DNA of 64,000 bases from Actinopolymorpha pittospori (lineage in GTDB: Bacteria > Actinomycetota > Actinomycetes > Propionibacteriales > Actinopolymorphaceae), in NCBI RefSeq assembly GCF_014873875.1, contig NZ_JADBEM010000001.1, forward strand, positions 930,001 to 994,000, read 5' to 3'. Positions 34,251 to 45,600 of the stretch are shown piece by piece (within the stretch, counting starts at the first letter, position 1; each line of letters starts with the position of its first letter). The notes below the pieces were generated by a model, which was given only the letters and a program-made list of their open reading frames with translations, did not search any database and had not been told where the DNA came from. The position numbers were made by a program, and so were the translations under genes.

Positions 34251-37024
34251 GTGGCGATGGCAAGCAGTGATCCTGGGTTGCGGCTGCGTGGCCGGCAGAG
34301 TGAGTGCGAGACGCTGGACCAGTTCGTAGCTACTGTGCAGGCCGGTCACAGCTCGGTCCTGGTCCTGCGCGGCGAGGCCGGCATCGGCAAGACGGCGCTG
34401 CTGGAGTACCTCCGGGGTAGCGCGTCCGGCTGCCGGATGGCCAGGGTGGCAGGCGTCGAGTCGGAGATGGAACTCGCTTACGGCGGACTGCACCAGCTGT
34501 GCGCCCCGTTCCTGGATCATCTCGGTCACCTGCCGGGCCCCCAGCGCGACGCGCTCGGGACGGCGTTCGGCCTGAGCGCAGGGCCTCCACCGGACCGGTT
34601 CCTGGTCGGGCTCGCGGTACTCAGCCTGCTCGCCGACGTGGCCGAGAAGGAGCCGCTGGTCTGCCTCGTCGATGACGCCCAGTGGCTTGACCGGGTCTCC
34701 GCGCAGACCATCGCCTTCGTCGCGCGACGCCTACTCGCGGAGCCGATCGGGCTGGTACTCGCCGTACGCGAACCCGGCCTCGTGCATGAGTTGACGGGGC
34801 TGCCGCAGCTGCAGCTGGGGCGACTCAGTGACAGCGACGCTCGCGCGCTGCTGGACTCCGTGATCCCTGGGCGACTCGACGAGAGGGTCCGGGACCGCAT
34901 CGTCGCCGAGACGCAGGGGAACCCGCTCGCCCTGCTCGAGCTGCCCCGGGGCCTGACGCCGGCGGAGCTGGCGGGTGGGTTCGGACGACCCGACGCGCGG
35001 CCGCTGGTGAACCAGATCGAGCAGAGCTTCCTGCGGCGGGTCCAGTCGCTGCCGGCCCAGACGCAGCAACTGTTGCTCATCGCAGCGGCCGAACCGGTTG
35101 GTGACGTGACCTTGCTGACCCGAGCGGCAGAGCTGCTCGGCATCGACGCGGCCGCGGCGGCGCCGGCTGAAGCGGCGGGACTGATCACCATCGGAACCCG
35201 GGCACGTTTCCGCCATCCACTCGTACGCTCGGCCGCCTACCGCGTGGCGGCACCGCAGGACCGGCATGACGTGCACCGCGCGCTGGCCGAGGCGACCGAC
35301 CCCCACTCCGATCCCGACCGTCGAGCATGGCATCTGGCCAACGCGGCCGCCGGCCCCGACGAGACCGTCGCCGCCGAACTCGAGCGCTGTGCCGATCGGG
35401 CGCAGGCGCGAGGCGGAGTCGCGGCGGCAGCCGCCTTCCTGGAGCGGTCGGCCGAACTGACCCCCGATCCCCGACGCCGCGGACACCGAGCCTCGGCCGC
35501 GGCACGGACCAAGGCTCAGGCCGGCGGTTACGACGCCGCGCTCGAACTGTTGGACGCGGCCGAACTCAGCCCCCTGAACGAACGCGAACGTGCCCAGTCC
35601 GACCTGCTGCGCGGGCAGATCATGTTCGCCTCCACAAGTGCCGGCGCCGCCCTGCCTCTGCTACTCAAGGCCGGCAAGCACCTGGAGCCGCTGGACCCCG
35701 CGCTGGCCCGCGAGACCTACCGCGACGCGCTGTACGCGGCCATGGCCGCCGGTCGCCTGCCAAACGGTGCCCAGCTGATGGACGCCGCGAAGGCCGCGCT
35801 GGCCGCACCGCCGGGACCACCACCACATCGCAAAGATCTACTCCTGAACGGCCTCGCTGTGATGACCACTGAGGGGTACTCGGCGGGCGTGCCGATGGTG
35901 CTGCAAGCCCTGGACGCGTTCCGCACCGAAGAGGTCTCCAGGGAGGAAGGTCTTGCCTGGCTCCCGTTCGCGTCCGGCATGGCCTTCAACGTGTGGGACT
36001 TCGACAGCCATTCGGCACTCTCGGCGAAGGTGGTCGACCTGGCCCGCGAGACAGGAGCCCTGTCGGTGCTGCCGCAGGCGCTCGTACATCTCCTGATGAA
36101 CCGGGTCCTCGCAGGCGAGCTTGCCGTCGCGGACTCCCTCGCCGCCGAGGCCACCACGATCGGTGAGGCGACGGGCAGCCGCTTCATGCCACAGTATGTG
36201 CCGCTGATGATCGAGCCGTGGAGAGGCCGGGAAGCCGCGACACGCCAGGCGATCGACGCGGTCACGCGCGATACCGCCCTTCGGGGGAAGGGATGGTGGA
36301 GACCGCCACCCAGTGGGCGAACGCCGTGCTCTACAACGGCCTGGGCCGTTACGAGGATGCCTACGCCGCGGCCGAGCGAGGCGTCGCGCACCCACAGGAG
36401 CTCGGACTGTCCACCAGGTCCACCGTCGAACTCGTCGAGGCCGCCGCCCGCAGCGGACGCCCCGCCCGCGCTGCCGAGGCCGCTCAACGCTTCCACGAGC
36501 TGGCACAGGCCAGTGGCACCGACTGGGCACTCGGCACGTCGGCGTGCCTGCGTGCACAGGTGAGTGAGGGACCGGCCGCCGAAACTCTGTACCGTGAGGC
36601 GGTCGAGCGGCTCGGCCGCACCGCGGTCAGGCTGACGTTCGCCCGCGCCCGCCTGCTCTACGGCGAGTGGCTGCGCCGGGAGAACCGCCGCGTCGACGCC
36701 CGCGAGCAACTGGGCATCGCCTACGAGATGCTCAGCGAGATCGGGGCCGAGGCGTTCGCCGAACGCGCCCGACGCGAGCTGCAGGCCACCGGCGAGACGA
36801 TCCGCAAGCGCCCCGCCGAGACAGGCGCCACACTCACCGCCCAGGAAGCACAGATAGCGCGCATGGCCGGCAACGGCCTGACGAACCCCCAGATCGGCGC
36901 CCGGCTCTTCATCAGCCCACACACCGTCGAATGGCACCTGCGCAAGGTGTTCGTGAAGCTCGGCATCGCCTCCCGCAAACAGATCGGCACCACGCTGCTC
37001 CAAGGCACGCCAGCTTCGGCCTGA
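34251..37024 (+). pseudogene. LuxR-family LAL regulator with one frameshift
   Basis: GTG 34251 (or ATG 34257) opens a protein with an AAA domain (LRGRQSECETLDQFV, Walker A GEAGIGKTALLEY, Walker B LVCLVDDAQWLD) and a TPR-like middle. Near 36290, within a run of G and GGGAAGGGATGG, the sequence leaves frame. The next frame resumes without loss (MVETATQWANAVLYNGLGRY) and ends with the LuxR helix-turn-helix (LTAQEAQIARMAGNGLTNPQ, ISPHTVEWHLRKVFVKLGIA). A single-base change or sequencing error separates ATPase from DNA-binding domain. If real, the regulator is split. Confidence 0.85.
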
Positions 37025-37291
37025 CGCTCCGCGATCGCCCGGCGAGGCCATCGACGCGGGACATGGACGCTCGGTCCCGGTCGGGACAGGTGAACGTCCG
37101 CGCGCCTGGTCACCCGTCAAGACAGACCGAGCAGCGGCGCGATTCGGGACACCCGCACCGGGCCACCGCCTAACGAGCGCACGGCACGGTCGGCCCGCCC
37201 GGATCGGGGTGGACACATCCAGCGGTCCGGCACGAACCGGCCCGCCGTCCTGTCTGAGCCGCAGGACCGAACGTCCACGGGGCTACGAGGA

Positions 37292-38119
37292 TCAGAGAGC
37301 AGGTCGAAGCCCGGCATTGACCGCCGCCGCGACCCCGACTCGCTCAGCTCTCACCGGCGCCGTGGACGTCCGTCGACAACGTGACCGGTCAGCGCACCGA
37401 CGATGGCTACTCGAGGTCGACCTCACCCGCGAGCCGCCGTTCGCGGCAACGTCAGCGACGAGAAGCTCCTCCAGTTCGGCAAGGTCGCCGCTCTGCGCCG
37501 CAGCGAGGAACGTCCGCACGAGGCGCCGATGCGCGACGGCGTCCACCGGCTGACGTCGCTCACCGACGATGCGTTCCTGGGCGCGCCGCACGAGTTGCCG
37601 CGTATGGTCGGCACCCAGGTGAAGGATCTCCGAGATTCGCCGGTAGGGGTAGTCGAACGCTTTGCGGAGGAGATACGCCGCCCGCTCAGCAGGCGTCAGT
37701 GTCTCCAGGAGCAGCTGGACCGCCACATCGACCGCCTCATGCCGTTCAGCCGCCGTCTCGGGACCGACACCCCGGTCCACCTGCTCGGGAAGGAACGCGC
37801 CGGCAGAAGTCTCCCGACGCCGTCGGGCGGTCTGGGTGACGTTGATGGCGAGCCTGCTGATGGTTGTCGCGAGAAACGCGGACGGACTGAGGACGACCGA
37901 GCGGTCGGCGCGTTCCCACCGCAACCACGTGTCCTGCACCACGTCCTCGGCCTCCCCCACGTCCTCCAGCACGCGGAGCGCGATCCCGAACAGCCGGGGC
38001 CGCGCGGTGACGAACACCGAAACGGCCGCGTCCAACTCGCTGATCAACCGGTCACCAGCCGCGTAGACCCTCAGGCTGGTCTGCGCCGCGTCATCGCTGT
38101 GGGCCTCCAAAGGGTTCAT
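37292..38119 (-). CDS. ECF41-like sigma factor with scrambled C-terminus
   Basis: A 275-residue product. Region 2: PRLFGIALRVLEDVGEAEDV, VQDTWLRWERAD, ATTISRLAINV. Region 4: LTPAERAAYLLRKAFDYPYR, RISEILHLGADHTRQLVRRA. This matches SigJ/ECF41 factors, which normally carry a SnoaL-like C-terminal domain beginning with a DGGG motif and ending near 290-300 residues. Here the expected segment reads DVAANGGSRVRST and then becomes arginine-rich and non-homologous, so the regulatory domain has been lost by frameshift or rearrangement. ATG 38119 is chosen to fit the family start. Truncation of this domain is known to alter ECF41 activity. The cognate carboxymuconolactone/oxidoreductase partner is not adjacent. 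Confidence 0.75.
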   Translation of the reverse strand: MNPLEAHSDDAAQTSLRVYAAGDRLISELDAAVSVFVTARPRLFGIALRVLEDVGEAEDVVQDTWLRWERADRSVVLSPSAFLATTISRLAINVTQTARRRRETSAGAFLPEQVDRGVGPETAAERHEAVDVAVQLLLETLTPAERAAYLLRKAFDYPYRRISEILHLGADHTRQLVRRAQERIVGERRQPVDAVAHRRLVRTFLAAAQSGDLAELEELLVADVAANGGSRVRSTSSSHRRCADRSRCRRTSTAPVRAERVGVAAAVNAGLRPAL

Positions 38120-38558
38120 GGTCACGATCTCGGCTCCGTTCACGCACAGCATCCGGCGATGCCACTGCGACCACACTCGCTTCCCGAACCGGTCCGTCGC
38201 GCCCTTGGGACACCGTGGTCGATACCGTGGTCCACGGTCGCGACCGTGGACGCGACGGTGGTGTCCCGGCCCGAAGACGAGCGTCGGTGTGACGATCAAG
38301 GGCCACGGCGGCATTGCGCTGCGTACTACGCCGCATCCGTGTGGCCGTCCGTCCGCGCAGCGGTGTCGGAAGCCTTGCCTGGATGGCGGCTGATCCCCTG
38401 ACTGGCCTCGGTCATGGCTGCCAGGGCGGGAAAGCGCGACTGCGGTGACGGGGGATGAACCAGCTTGGGCGGACGACCCGAGCAAGGTATTCGTGCCGTC
38501 TCGTCACGAACCCGAGAGCTGCGCTGTCTTGCTGACGACACCACAGAAAGGCAGCACC

Positions 38559-39334
38559 ATGAGCAAGCACGTTCTGGAGGCGGCGGCGCAGAAGTTCGCC
38601 GACGCCGCCGAGCCCCCCTTCCTGTACGAGCTCGGGCCCGAGCGGGCCCGTCAGGTGCTCGACGACATCCAGGCCGCTCCGATCGACAAGCCCGACGTCC
38701 AGGAAAAGTGGATCACCGTCCCTGCCGAGGTCGGCGAGGTGCGCGTCCGCATCCTCAAGCCCGTCGGCGCCGAGGATCAACTACCGACCATCCTCTACGT
38801 CCACGGCGGTGGCTGGATCCTCGGCGACGCCGGCACCCACGACCGGCGCGTCCGGGAACTGGCCGTCGGGGTGAACGCCGCGGTCGCCTTCGTCGAGTAC
38901 GACCGCTCGCCCGAGGCCCGCTACCCGGTCGCGATCGAGCAGGCATACGCCAGGGTCAGGACAGCGACAGCTACCGCGAGTTCGCCGACGGCCCGCACCT
39001 CACGGCCAAGGCCATGGCGTGGTTCTGGGACGCCTACCTGCCCGAGAAGGACAAGCGCGACGAGATCACCGCGTCGCCGCTGCGGGCGACCATCAACGAC
39101 CTCGCCGGACTACCCGAGACCTTCCTCATCGTGGACGAGAACGACGTCCTGCGCGACGAGGGCGAGGCCTACGGCCGCAAGCTCACCGAGGCCGGCGTTC
39201 GCACCACCACGGTCCGCTACAACGGCACCCTCCACGACTTCATGATGCTCAATCCCCTGCACGGGTCCGCCGCCACGACCGGCGCGATCGAGCAGGCGAT
39301 CCACGTCCTTCGCAAGGCCCTCGGCCGCTACTGA
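38559..39334 (+). pseudogene. Alpha/beta hydrolase (Aes/lipase type) lacking its nucleophile segment
   Basis: ATG 38559 begins MSKHVLEAAAQKFADAAEPP, with TILYVHGGGWILGDAGTHDR (oxyanion-hole HGGG) and FVEYDRSPEARYPVAIEQAY. After AYARVR the frame shifts and resumes at SYREFADGPHLTAKAMAWFW, ending with IVDENDVLRDEGEAYG (catalytic Asp) and YNGTLHDFMMLNP (catalytic His). Between the two halves the usual 50-60 residues, including the GDSAGG nucleophile elbow, are absent. A deletion plus frameshift therefore removed the catalytic serine. Confidence 0.82.
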
Positions 39335-39350
39335 TCAGAGAGGCAGAATC

Positions 39351-40069
39351 ATGGCCCAGCAGAAACCGACCGTCGTTCTCGTGCACGGCGCCTTCGCCGA
39401 ATCCGCCAGCTGGAACGGCGTCGTCGAGCAACTGCAGCGAACGGCCTACCCGTGGTCGCCGTCGCCAATCCGCTGCGCAGCCTGCCGGGCGACGCCGCCT
39501 ACCTACGCGATGTGCTCGCCGGTATCGACACGCCCGTGGTCCTAGTCGGGCACTCCTACGGCGGCATGGTGATCACCGAGGCCGCCGGCATCGACAAGGT
39601 GGCCGGCCTCGTCTACGTCTGCGCGTTCGCGCCCGAGCAGGGCGAGTCCGCGTTCGCGCTGTCGACCAAGTTCCCCGGGAGCACCCTCGGCGAGGCGCTT
39701 ACCGCCTACCCGGTCACGACCGGCGGGAACGAGTTCGCCATCCGGGCGGACGCCTACCACCGCCAGTTCGCCGCCGACGTACCCCCCGGCCAGGCGGCCG
39801 TGATGAGCGCGACCCAGCGCCCGGTCACGGAGATCGCCCTCGCCGCAGGGCTGCCAACGGACACCCCGGCGTGGAGATCTATCCCGTCGTGGTTCGTCTT
39901 CAGCGACGAGGACCTCAACATCCCGGTCGCCCTGCACAGCTTCATGGCGGACCGGGCCGGCGCCAAGGGGATACGCGAGGTGCCCGGCGCGTCCCACGCG
40001 CTCAGCGTCTCCCAGCCCGAAGCCGTGACAGCCTCGATCCTCGAGGCCGCGCACGCGGTCGCAGCCTAA
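39351..40069 (+). pseudogene. Alpha/beta hydrolase (EstC/MhpC-like) with one frameshift
   Basis: ATG 39351 begins MAQQKPTVVLVHGAFAESAS, then frame is lost near 39450 (QLQRTAYP) and picked up at VVAVANPLRSLPGDAAYLRD. The remainder is complete: VVLVGHSYGGMVITEA (catalytic serine), PSWFVFSDEDLNIPVALHSF (acid) and GASHALSVSQPEAV (histidine). Length and order are normal, so loss of one or two bases is the only visible defect. It lies 16 bases after the preceding broken hydrolase; both were presumably one operon. Confidence 0.82.
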
Positions 40070-40081
40070 ACAGGTCCAGCG

Positions 40082-40115
40082 GTGAGGTCCCCGGCAGCGC
40101 CACCAGGGACCTCAC
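40082..40115 (+). terminator. Terminator-like hairpin
   Basis: GTGAGGTCCC pairs exactly with GGGACCTCAC across a 14-base loop, starting 13 bases after the hydrolase stop. No T-run follows. Confidence 0.5.
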
Positions 40116-40368
40116 CCAACAGACGTGGCCGTATAAGGGCCATCCGCCCACGAGCGGAGCCACATCTTTCAGGCCAGGGCTTCTCCGCGTACCGCTAAGG
40201 GGCTCGACTTCGCGGCGGATCGTCACCGCACCTGTCGGCGTTTGCCACATCGAGCATCCGACCTCCGGTAACCGTATCCAGGGAACATGTTGACGGGTGA
40301 GCACGAACGTCCGAATGCTGACCACTCGCATGCGGGCCCGGATCGAACTGCACGGTAGGAGCAATGAC

Positions 40369-40722
40369 ATGAGGAACAGGTGGAGCGGAGTGACCATCGA
40401 CTGTGTCGACCCGCGGCGGGTGGCGCTGTTCTGGAGCGAGCTGCTTGGCCGCGAGGAGGGGCATTCCGAACCCGGGTGGGTCTACCTCGGTGACCGGTCC
40501 GACGTTCTGCCGAGGCTGGTGTTCCAACCGGTTTCCGAACCCAAGCAGGGGAAGACCCGGATCCACCTGGACGTCTCCGTCGAGGACATCGCCGCCGGGA
40601 TGGAGGAGGTCGTGTCGTTGGGTGGATCGTTCACCGGTGAGCGGCACGACTACGAGGCCGGTGTCGTTGTAGTGATGGCCGATCCGGAGGGCAACGAGTT
40701 CTGCCTGGCCCAGTACTTCTGA
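40369..40722 (+). CDS. VOC-superfamily (glyoxalase-like) protein
   Basis: A 117-residue single-module VOC protein: RWSGVTIDCVDPRRVALFWS, LLGREEGHSEPGWVYLG, PRLVFQPVSEPKQGKTRIHL and VVMADPEGNEFCLAQYF. The first and last beta-alpha-beta units and the C-terminal DPEGNEF signature of glyoxalase-like domain proteins are present. ATG 40369 has GGAG eight bases upstream. The substrate is unknown; family members include dioxygenases and resistance proteins, but the metal ligands here are not obvious. Confidence 0.85.
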   Translation: MRNRWSGVTIDCVDPRRVALFWSELLGREEGHSEPGWVYLGDRSDVLPRLVFQPVSEPKQGKTRIHLDVSVEDIAAGMEEVVSLGGSFTGERHDYEAGVVVVMADPEGNEFCLAQYF

Positions 40723-40830
40723 CGTCCCTGGCTGAACGCGCGTCGCATCGCCATGCCGGCCCTGTCCGAGGCCCCACTGTCTGAGTCATCTGGCCTCCGA
40801 CCTGGATCTGTCCAGCAGCCAGATCTGCCG

Positions 40831-40925
40831 CTTGGCACCAGCCGTCCGCGGCAACCAAGCATCAGCCGCCACGGAGGTCTCGGTAGGCCCACCCGCAGTC
40901 GAGACACGCCTTGCGGTTGCAACGG
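40831..40925. repeat. Dispersed repeat of about 95 bp, copy B
   Basis: CTTGGCACCAGCCGTC, then GGAGGTCTCGGTAGGCCC and GGTTGCAACGG, aligned to copy A at 23927-24016 with short indels. It stands alone between the VOC gene and the unknown gene at 40999. Confidence 0.5.
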
Positions 40926-40998
40926 CAGATTCAAACGATCAGCGCAACGAACTCGGCCCTCCGATGATGACGGTGGCTGGCGAGGATACCCTCGGTCA

Positions 40999-41475
40999 AT
41001 GCCACCGTGCCTGGATGTGTACGTATGGGTCAACCATGCGGGTCGGCCTGTTGGCCTGAAGCGGTTCATCGAGCGCTATGTGGACCGTGACGACCCTGGC
41101 GATGCGCGGCTCGCCGCCTTCGAGAGGGTGCATCTCCTGGAGGCCGGAACCGGTGACGACCGCGAATCCTTGGCAGAACTACGCCGAGACGATGCGTCTG
41201 GCGAGGAATCCTCGCTGTACTTACACGGCCGGCACCACCACTCGGCGACCATCACGCTGACCCGTGAGGGCGCGGTCGTGCTTGGGCTCAGCCTTGATGA
41301 CCCGTTCAACTCACCGGATGTGCTTGCTGAGGGAACGCTGCTTCTGCGGCGCCTGTGCCAGGAGTTCTCAGCGACGGAAGGCTTGGCCGGTGTGGAACTA
41401 CCGCCCCCGCAGTCGTCGTCGGAGTGGACACAGGACGCCGAAGTGCTGGTGAGGCTCGGGCCGACCGACCTGTGA
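40999..41475 (+). CDS. Hypothetical protein
   Basis: A 158-residue soluble protein: MPPCLDVYVWVNHAGRPVGL, FIERYVDRDDPGDARLAAFE, ESSLYLHGRHHHSATITLTR, EGAVVLGLSLDDPFNSPDVL, LLLRRLCQEFSATEGLAGVE. ATG 40999 is chosen because upstream sequence in the frame is low-complexity and overlaps the repeat. The alternating strand/helix composition is good, and the ending LDDPFNSP...LL..L resembles immunity-type or SitI3-like small proteins, but I cannot assign a family. No toxin or secretion gene is nearby. Confidence 0.6.
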   Translation: MPPCLDVYVWVNHAGRPVGLKRFIERYVDRDDPGDARLAAFERVHLLEAGTGDDRESLAELRRDDASGEESSLYLHGRHHHSATITLTREGAVVLGLSLDDPFNSPDVLAEGTLLLRRLCQEFSATEGLAGVELPPPQSSSEWTQDAEVLVRLGPTDL

Positions 41476-41499
41476 TAGCAGGCTCTCGGACCGCCAGCT

Positions 41500-42176
41500 T
41501 CACACCGTCACTGCGACAAGTTCCTTGAGCCGCTCGGCTGGCTTAATGTAGCCGAGGGTCTTGCGTGGCCGATCGTTGAGGCTGTCGGCGATGCGGGCGA
41601 GGTCGTCGGCGGTGTGTACGGACAGGTCAGTGCCCTTGGGCATGTACTGGCGGAGCAGCCTGTTGGTGATCTCGTTGGAGCCGCGCTGCCAGGGACTGTG
41701 CGGATCGCAGAAGTAGATCGGGATTCCGGTGGCGACAGCGAACTTGGTGTGGCAGCCCATCTCGCCGCCCTGATCCCAGGTGATGCTTCGGCACAACTGG
41801 CTACGGAGCGTGGCGATCGCCCGTTGGAGCGCCTCGCCCACGCTGTTCGCGTCGCGCCCGTCAGGCAGAGGTAACAGCAGCACGTACCGGCTGGTCCGCT
41901 CGACCAGAGTGCCCACCGCCGACCGGCAGTCCTTGCCGATGACCAGGTCGCCCTCCCAATGCCGGGCACGGCACGGTCGGCTGCTTCGGCGGGACGCTGG
42001 CTGATCATCACCTTGTCGCGCAGCCAGCCCATGGCGTGGTGCCGCTGGCGGGGCCGTCGCTTGATCCGCCCGGTGCGCAGACAGCGAGTGAGTTCACGGC
42101 GTAGCTCACCGCAGCCCTGGACGAACAGGGCCTGGTAGATGGTCTCGTCACTGACGTGCATCATCCTGGTGGGCAA
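41500..42176 (-). pseudogene. IS30-family transposase, N-truncated and frameshifted
   Basis: The minus strand encodes MHVSDETIYQALFVQGCGEL and RPRQRHHAMGWLRDKVMISQ. After a shift near 41960, it continues with GTLVERTSRYVLLLPL, ITWDQGGEMGCHTKFA, DPHSPWQRGSNEITNRLLRQ, YMPKGTDLSVHTADDLARIA and LNDRPRKTLGYIKPAERL. These are the DDE core and end of an IS30 transposase. The N-terminal helix-turn-helix (about 150 residues) is missing. No terminal repeats were identified. Confidence 0.88.
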
Positions 42177-42680
42177 CTACTGGTAACCATCCCACCACTC
42201 CTGCCGACCCGGAGCATCCGGTAGGCGCCGGGCCGCGGCAGTGGTCGTCAAGCTAGATGTTGAGGACGACGTTGTCGACCGCAACGCCGAACCTGGCTTG
42301 CGCCCCGCGTCGTGTGCGCGAGCAACCCGGACCGCTCCCCAGCGACCGTCCACCGCGCCTCCCAGCCCATGGGGACCGGGCTCGCTAATCGGTCCGAAGA
42401 AGGCCTACGGAGGCGTAACGGCGCCCGGGCCGAAATCGTCACGCGGCATCTGGTCCGGGCGTCAAGTAACGGCGAAGCCGAAGTAAAGGCGGTCTCAAAT
42501 AGGGAGGTCAGGCGCATCGCATACCCACATTCTCAAGGTCAAGAGAGTTCCCGAGACGGCCCTGTCAGGACAACGTTGCGCCAGGTGTTCATCCGCCGAT
42601 CCCGCGAAGGTCATCAGGGGGCCCCAAATCTCGACGATTCGCGGCGCAGGGTGTAGGGCGTCATATCCGTCTATCAGGAG
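42177..42680. other. No intact gene; small exported-protein tail
   Basis: The minus strand ends a frame at 42254 with FGVAVDNVVLNI, similar to the last strand of secreted carbohydrate-binding or choice-of-anchor domains, but only about 15 residues are convincing. The rest shows no domain. The promoter of the large plus-strand gene must lie near 42560-42670. Confidence 0.3.
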
Positions 42681-45600
42681 ATGGACGCCTTGCGTATCCC
42701 CCGCTTTCGCGTGATCGCGGCCGCGGCCACTGCTCTCGCGATCGGTACGGCAGCAGCCGCCTACGCCGATCCGAGTCTGCTCTGGCTCGGCACATCCAAG
42801 GTGGGCCGCCAAAACGACGGCTCCGTCATCACCAGCACCGGCCAGCGCGTCACACCGGCCGGCGCAACGACCGAGTTCACCGGCCGGCCTGTCGATGAGG
42901 CCATCCGTCCCGACCACAAGACCGCGACCCTGCTCAACGCGCAGGGTTCGCTGCTGGTCGTCGTCGACCTGGCCACCCACAAGGTCCTGCAGAACCTCTC
43001 CGTGTCCGGCCAGAGCGCGTCGTTCGGCGGCGTCGCCTACAGCCCGGACGGCAGCCAACTCTTCGCCTCCGCCGCGAACGGCGCGATCGTGCGCGCCAGC
43101 GTCAACGCTGACGGAACGCTCACTGCGGCCAAGGCCATCGCGCTTCCCCAGACCAACGGCAACCCCTACCCGGGTGGCCTCGCGGTCTCTCCCGACGGCA
43201 AGTCGCTTTACGTCGCGATGAGCCGCAACAACACCCTCGGTGTGCTCGACCTCGCCACTGAGAAGATGTCCCAGCAGATCCCGGTTGGGAACGCGCCGCA
43301 CGCGGTCCTCGTCAAGGACGGCAAGGCCTACGTCACGAACCAGGGTGGCCGCCCCGCGCAGGCGGGCGACACGACGGTCGACTCGGCGGGCACGAAGATC
43401 GTCGCCGACCCGGTCACCGGTGGTCCGTCCACGGGTACCGTCGCCGTCGTCGACCTCACCACCGCCAAGACTGTGGGGACGATCCCGGTCGGCCTGCAGC
43501 CCACGGGCGAGGCCGTGCACGGCGACGCGGTGTTCGTCACCAACACCTCCTCCGACACCATCTCGGTGATCGACACCACGCAGCGGCACAAGACGCAGAC
43601 CATCGACGTGCAACCGCTGCCCCACCTTCCGGCCGGCAGCCAGCCCAACGGTGTGACGTTCGTCGGCGACAACCAACTGGTCGTCTCTCTGGGCCGAACC
43701 AACGCTCTCGCGCTGTACAAGTGGGCGGGCTTCGGCGGCGCGGCGGAGTTCCAGGGCATGGTGCCGACCGGTTGGTACCCGACCGCGGTCCTGCCCGCCG
43801 ACGACGGCGGCTTCGTCGTGGCCAACGGCAAGGGCGTGGGGGCACTCGGCCCCGCCAATGCCAACGGCGGCCGCCGGGTCCAGGCATTGATCGGGTCGGT
43901 GCAGTTCGTGCCGAAGCCGACCACGGAGCAGCTTGGCACCTACTCCAAGACGGTGCTCGACAACAACAACCTGTCGGCATCCTCGGCCTACGACAACGCC
44001 CGGAAGAACCAGGCGCCTGTTCCGGTGCCCGAACGCATCGGTGAGCCGTCGAAGATCAAGCACGTCTTCTACATCGTCAAGGAGAACCGCACCTACGACC
44101 AGATCCTCGGCGATGTGGGCAAGGGTGACAGCGAGCCGAAGCTGACGGAGTTCGGTAAGGACGTCACCCCCAACCAGCACGCCATGATGGATCGCTTCCC
44201 GCTCATGGACAACTTCTACGCCGACGGCGACCTGTCCGCGGACGGGCACCAGTGGGCGATGCAGGCGAACGTGCCCGATTACCTGGAGAAGGCGTTCGGC
44301 AGCTTCGTCCGCAGCTACCCCTACGACGGCGGCGACTCGATGGCCTACCTGCCGACCGGGTTCATCTGGGGGAACGCGCTCAAGGCCGGCAAGACGGTGG
44401 CGGACTTCGGTGAGTACGTCCCGAGTTTCACCGGGTCGGGCACCTTCGGCCGCTGGGCCGACTGGTACCACGACGCGCAAGTGATGGCCGGTGAGGCCAC
44501 CGGTCCGCTCCACGCGCCACCGCACACCTTCCAGGCGAAGGCGGACGTGCCAGGTCTCGACCCCCTGCTCATCCGGGACTACCCGAACTTCAACACAGGC
44601 ATCCCCGACCAGTACCGCTACCAGATCTTCAAACAACAGTTCACCAAGTGGCAGGAGGACGACAACCTGCCCAACCTGACGATCATGACGCTGGGGGACG
44701 ACCACACGTCCGGTTCCTCGGCCAACGACCCGACACCGCGCGCGCAGGTCGCCGACAACGACCTGGCCCTGGGCAAGATCGTCGACGACATCTCCCACAG
44801 CAGGTACTGGAAGGACTCGGCCATCTTCGTGACCGAGGACGACTCTCAGGCCGGCACCGACCACGTCGACGGGCACCGCACGACCGGCTACGTCATCAGC
44901 CCCTGGGCCACGTCAGGCGTCGTTGACAGCCAGTACTACACGCAGGTGAACATGGTGCGGACGATCGAGCAGATCCTCGGCCTGCCTCCGATGAACCAGA
45001 TGGACCTGGCGGCCCCGCCGATGACCAGCCTGTTCAGCACCCGGCCCAACTTCGCTCCCTACAACGTCATCGCCAACAAGATCCCGCTGGACGAGATGAA
45101 CCCGGGCAGCCTCCCATCCGGGTCGCCGCCACCGGTCGTGCCGGCACTGTGCTCCTCCGCCGCTCCCTCAGCGGCGATGACCAGCACCGCACCGGCGGTG
45201 AACGCCTACCGTAGCGACGAGTCCGACTACCAGGCCGGCGACACCTACGGCGCGGCGCGCAACGGCTGTGTCGAGGCCAACGTCACCAAGCGGGTCGGGG
45301 AGAACAACAAGCCCGGGACGTTCCAGCCGGGCTGGCCCGCCAACGTGACCTTGCGGGACGGCACTCATGTGGAGACGCTCGACTGGAGCGAGCTGATCCT
45401 CTCCACGAAGATGAACGATCCGGCCGTTCCGTGGCACCGCAGCGGCGAATGGCTGACGCTGCCCGACGTCGCCGCGTCGGGCTCTTCGGTGGTCTCCTCC
45501 GGCGCCGCGCAAGTCAACCCGGACATCAAGGCGACGTTGACGACCTCGGCCGTACCCGGTCAACCCGTCATCAAGGAGTCCCTGCAGCTCCACAACGCGG

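Noticed and set aside
35717..37216. A 499-residue minus-strand frame opposite the second LuxR gene
   Set aside because: Antisense shadow; the plus strand carries clear TPR and LuxR domain motifs there.
42495..44876. A 793-residue minus-strand frame opposite the phosphoesterase gene
   Set aside because: Valine/arginine-rich mirror of a real gene; no motif or ribosome site.
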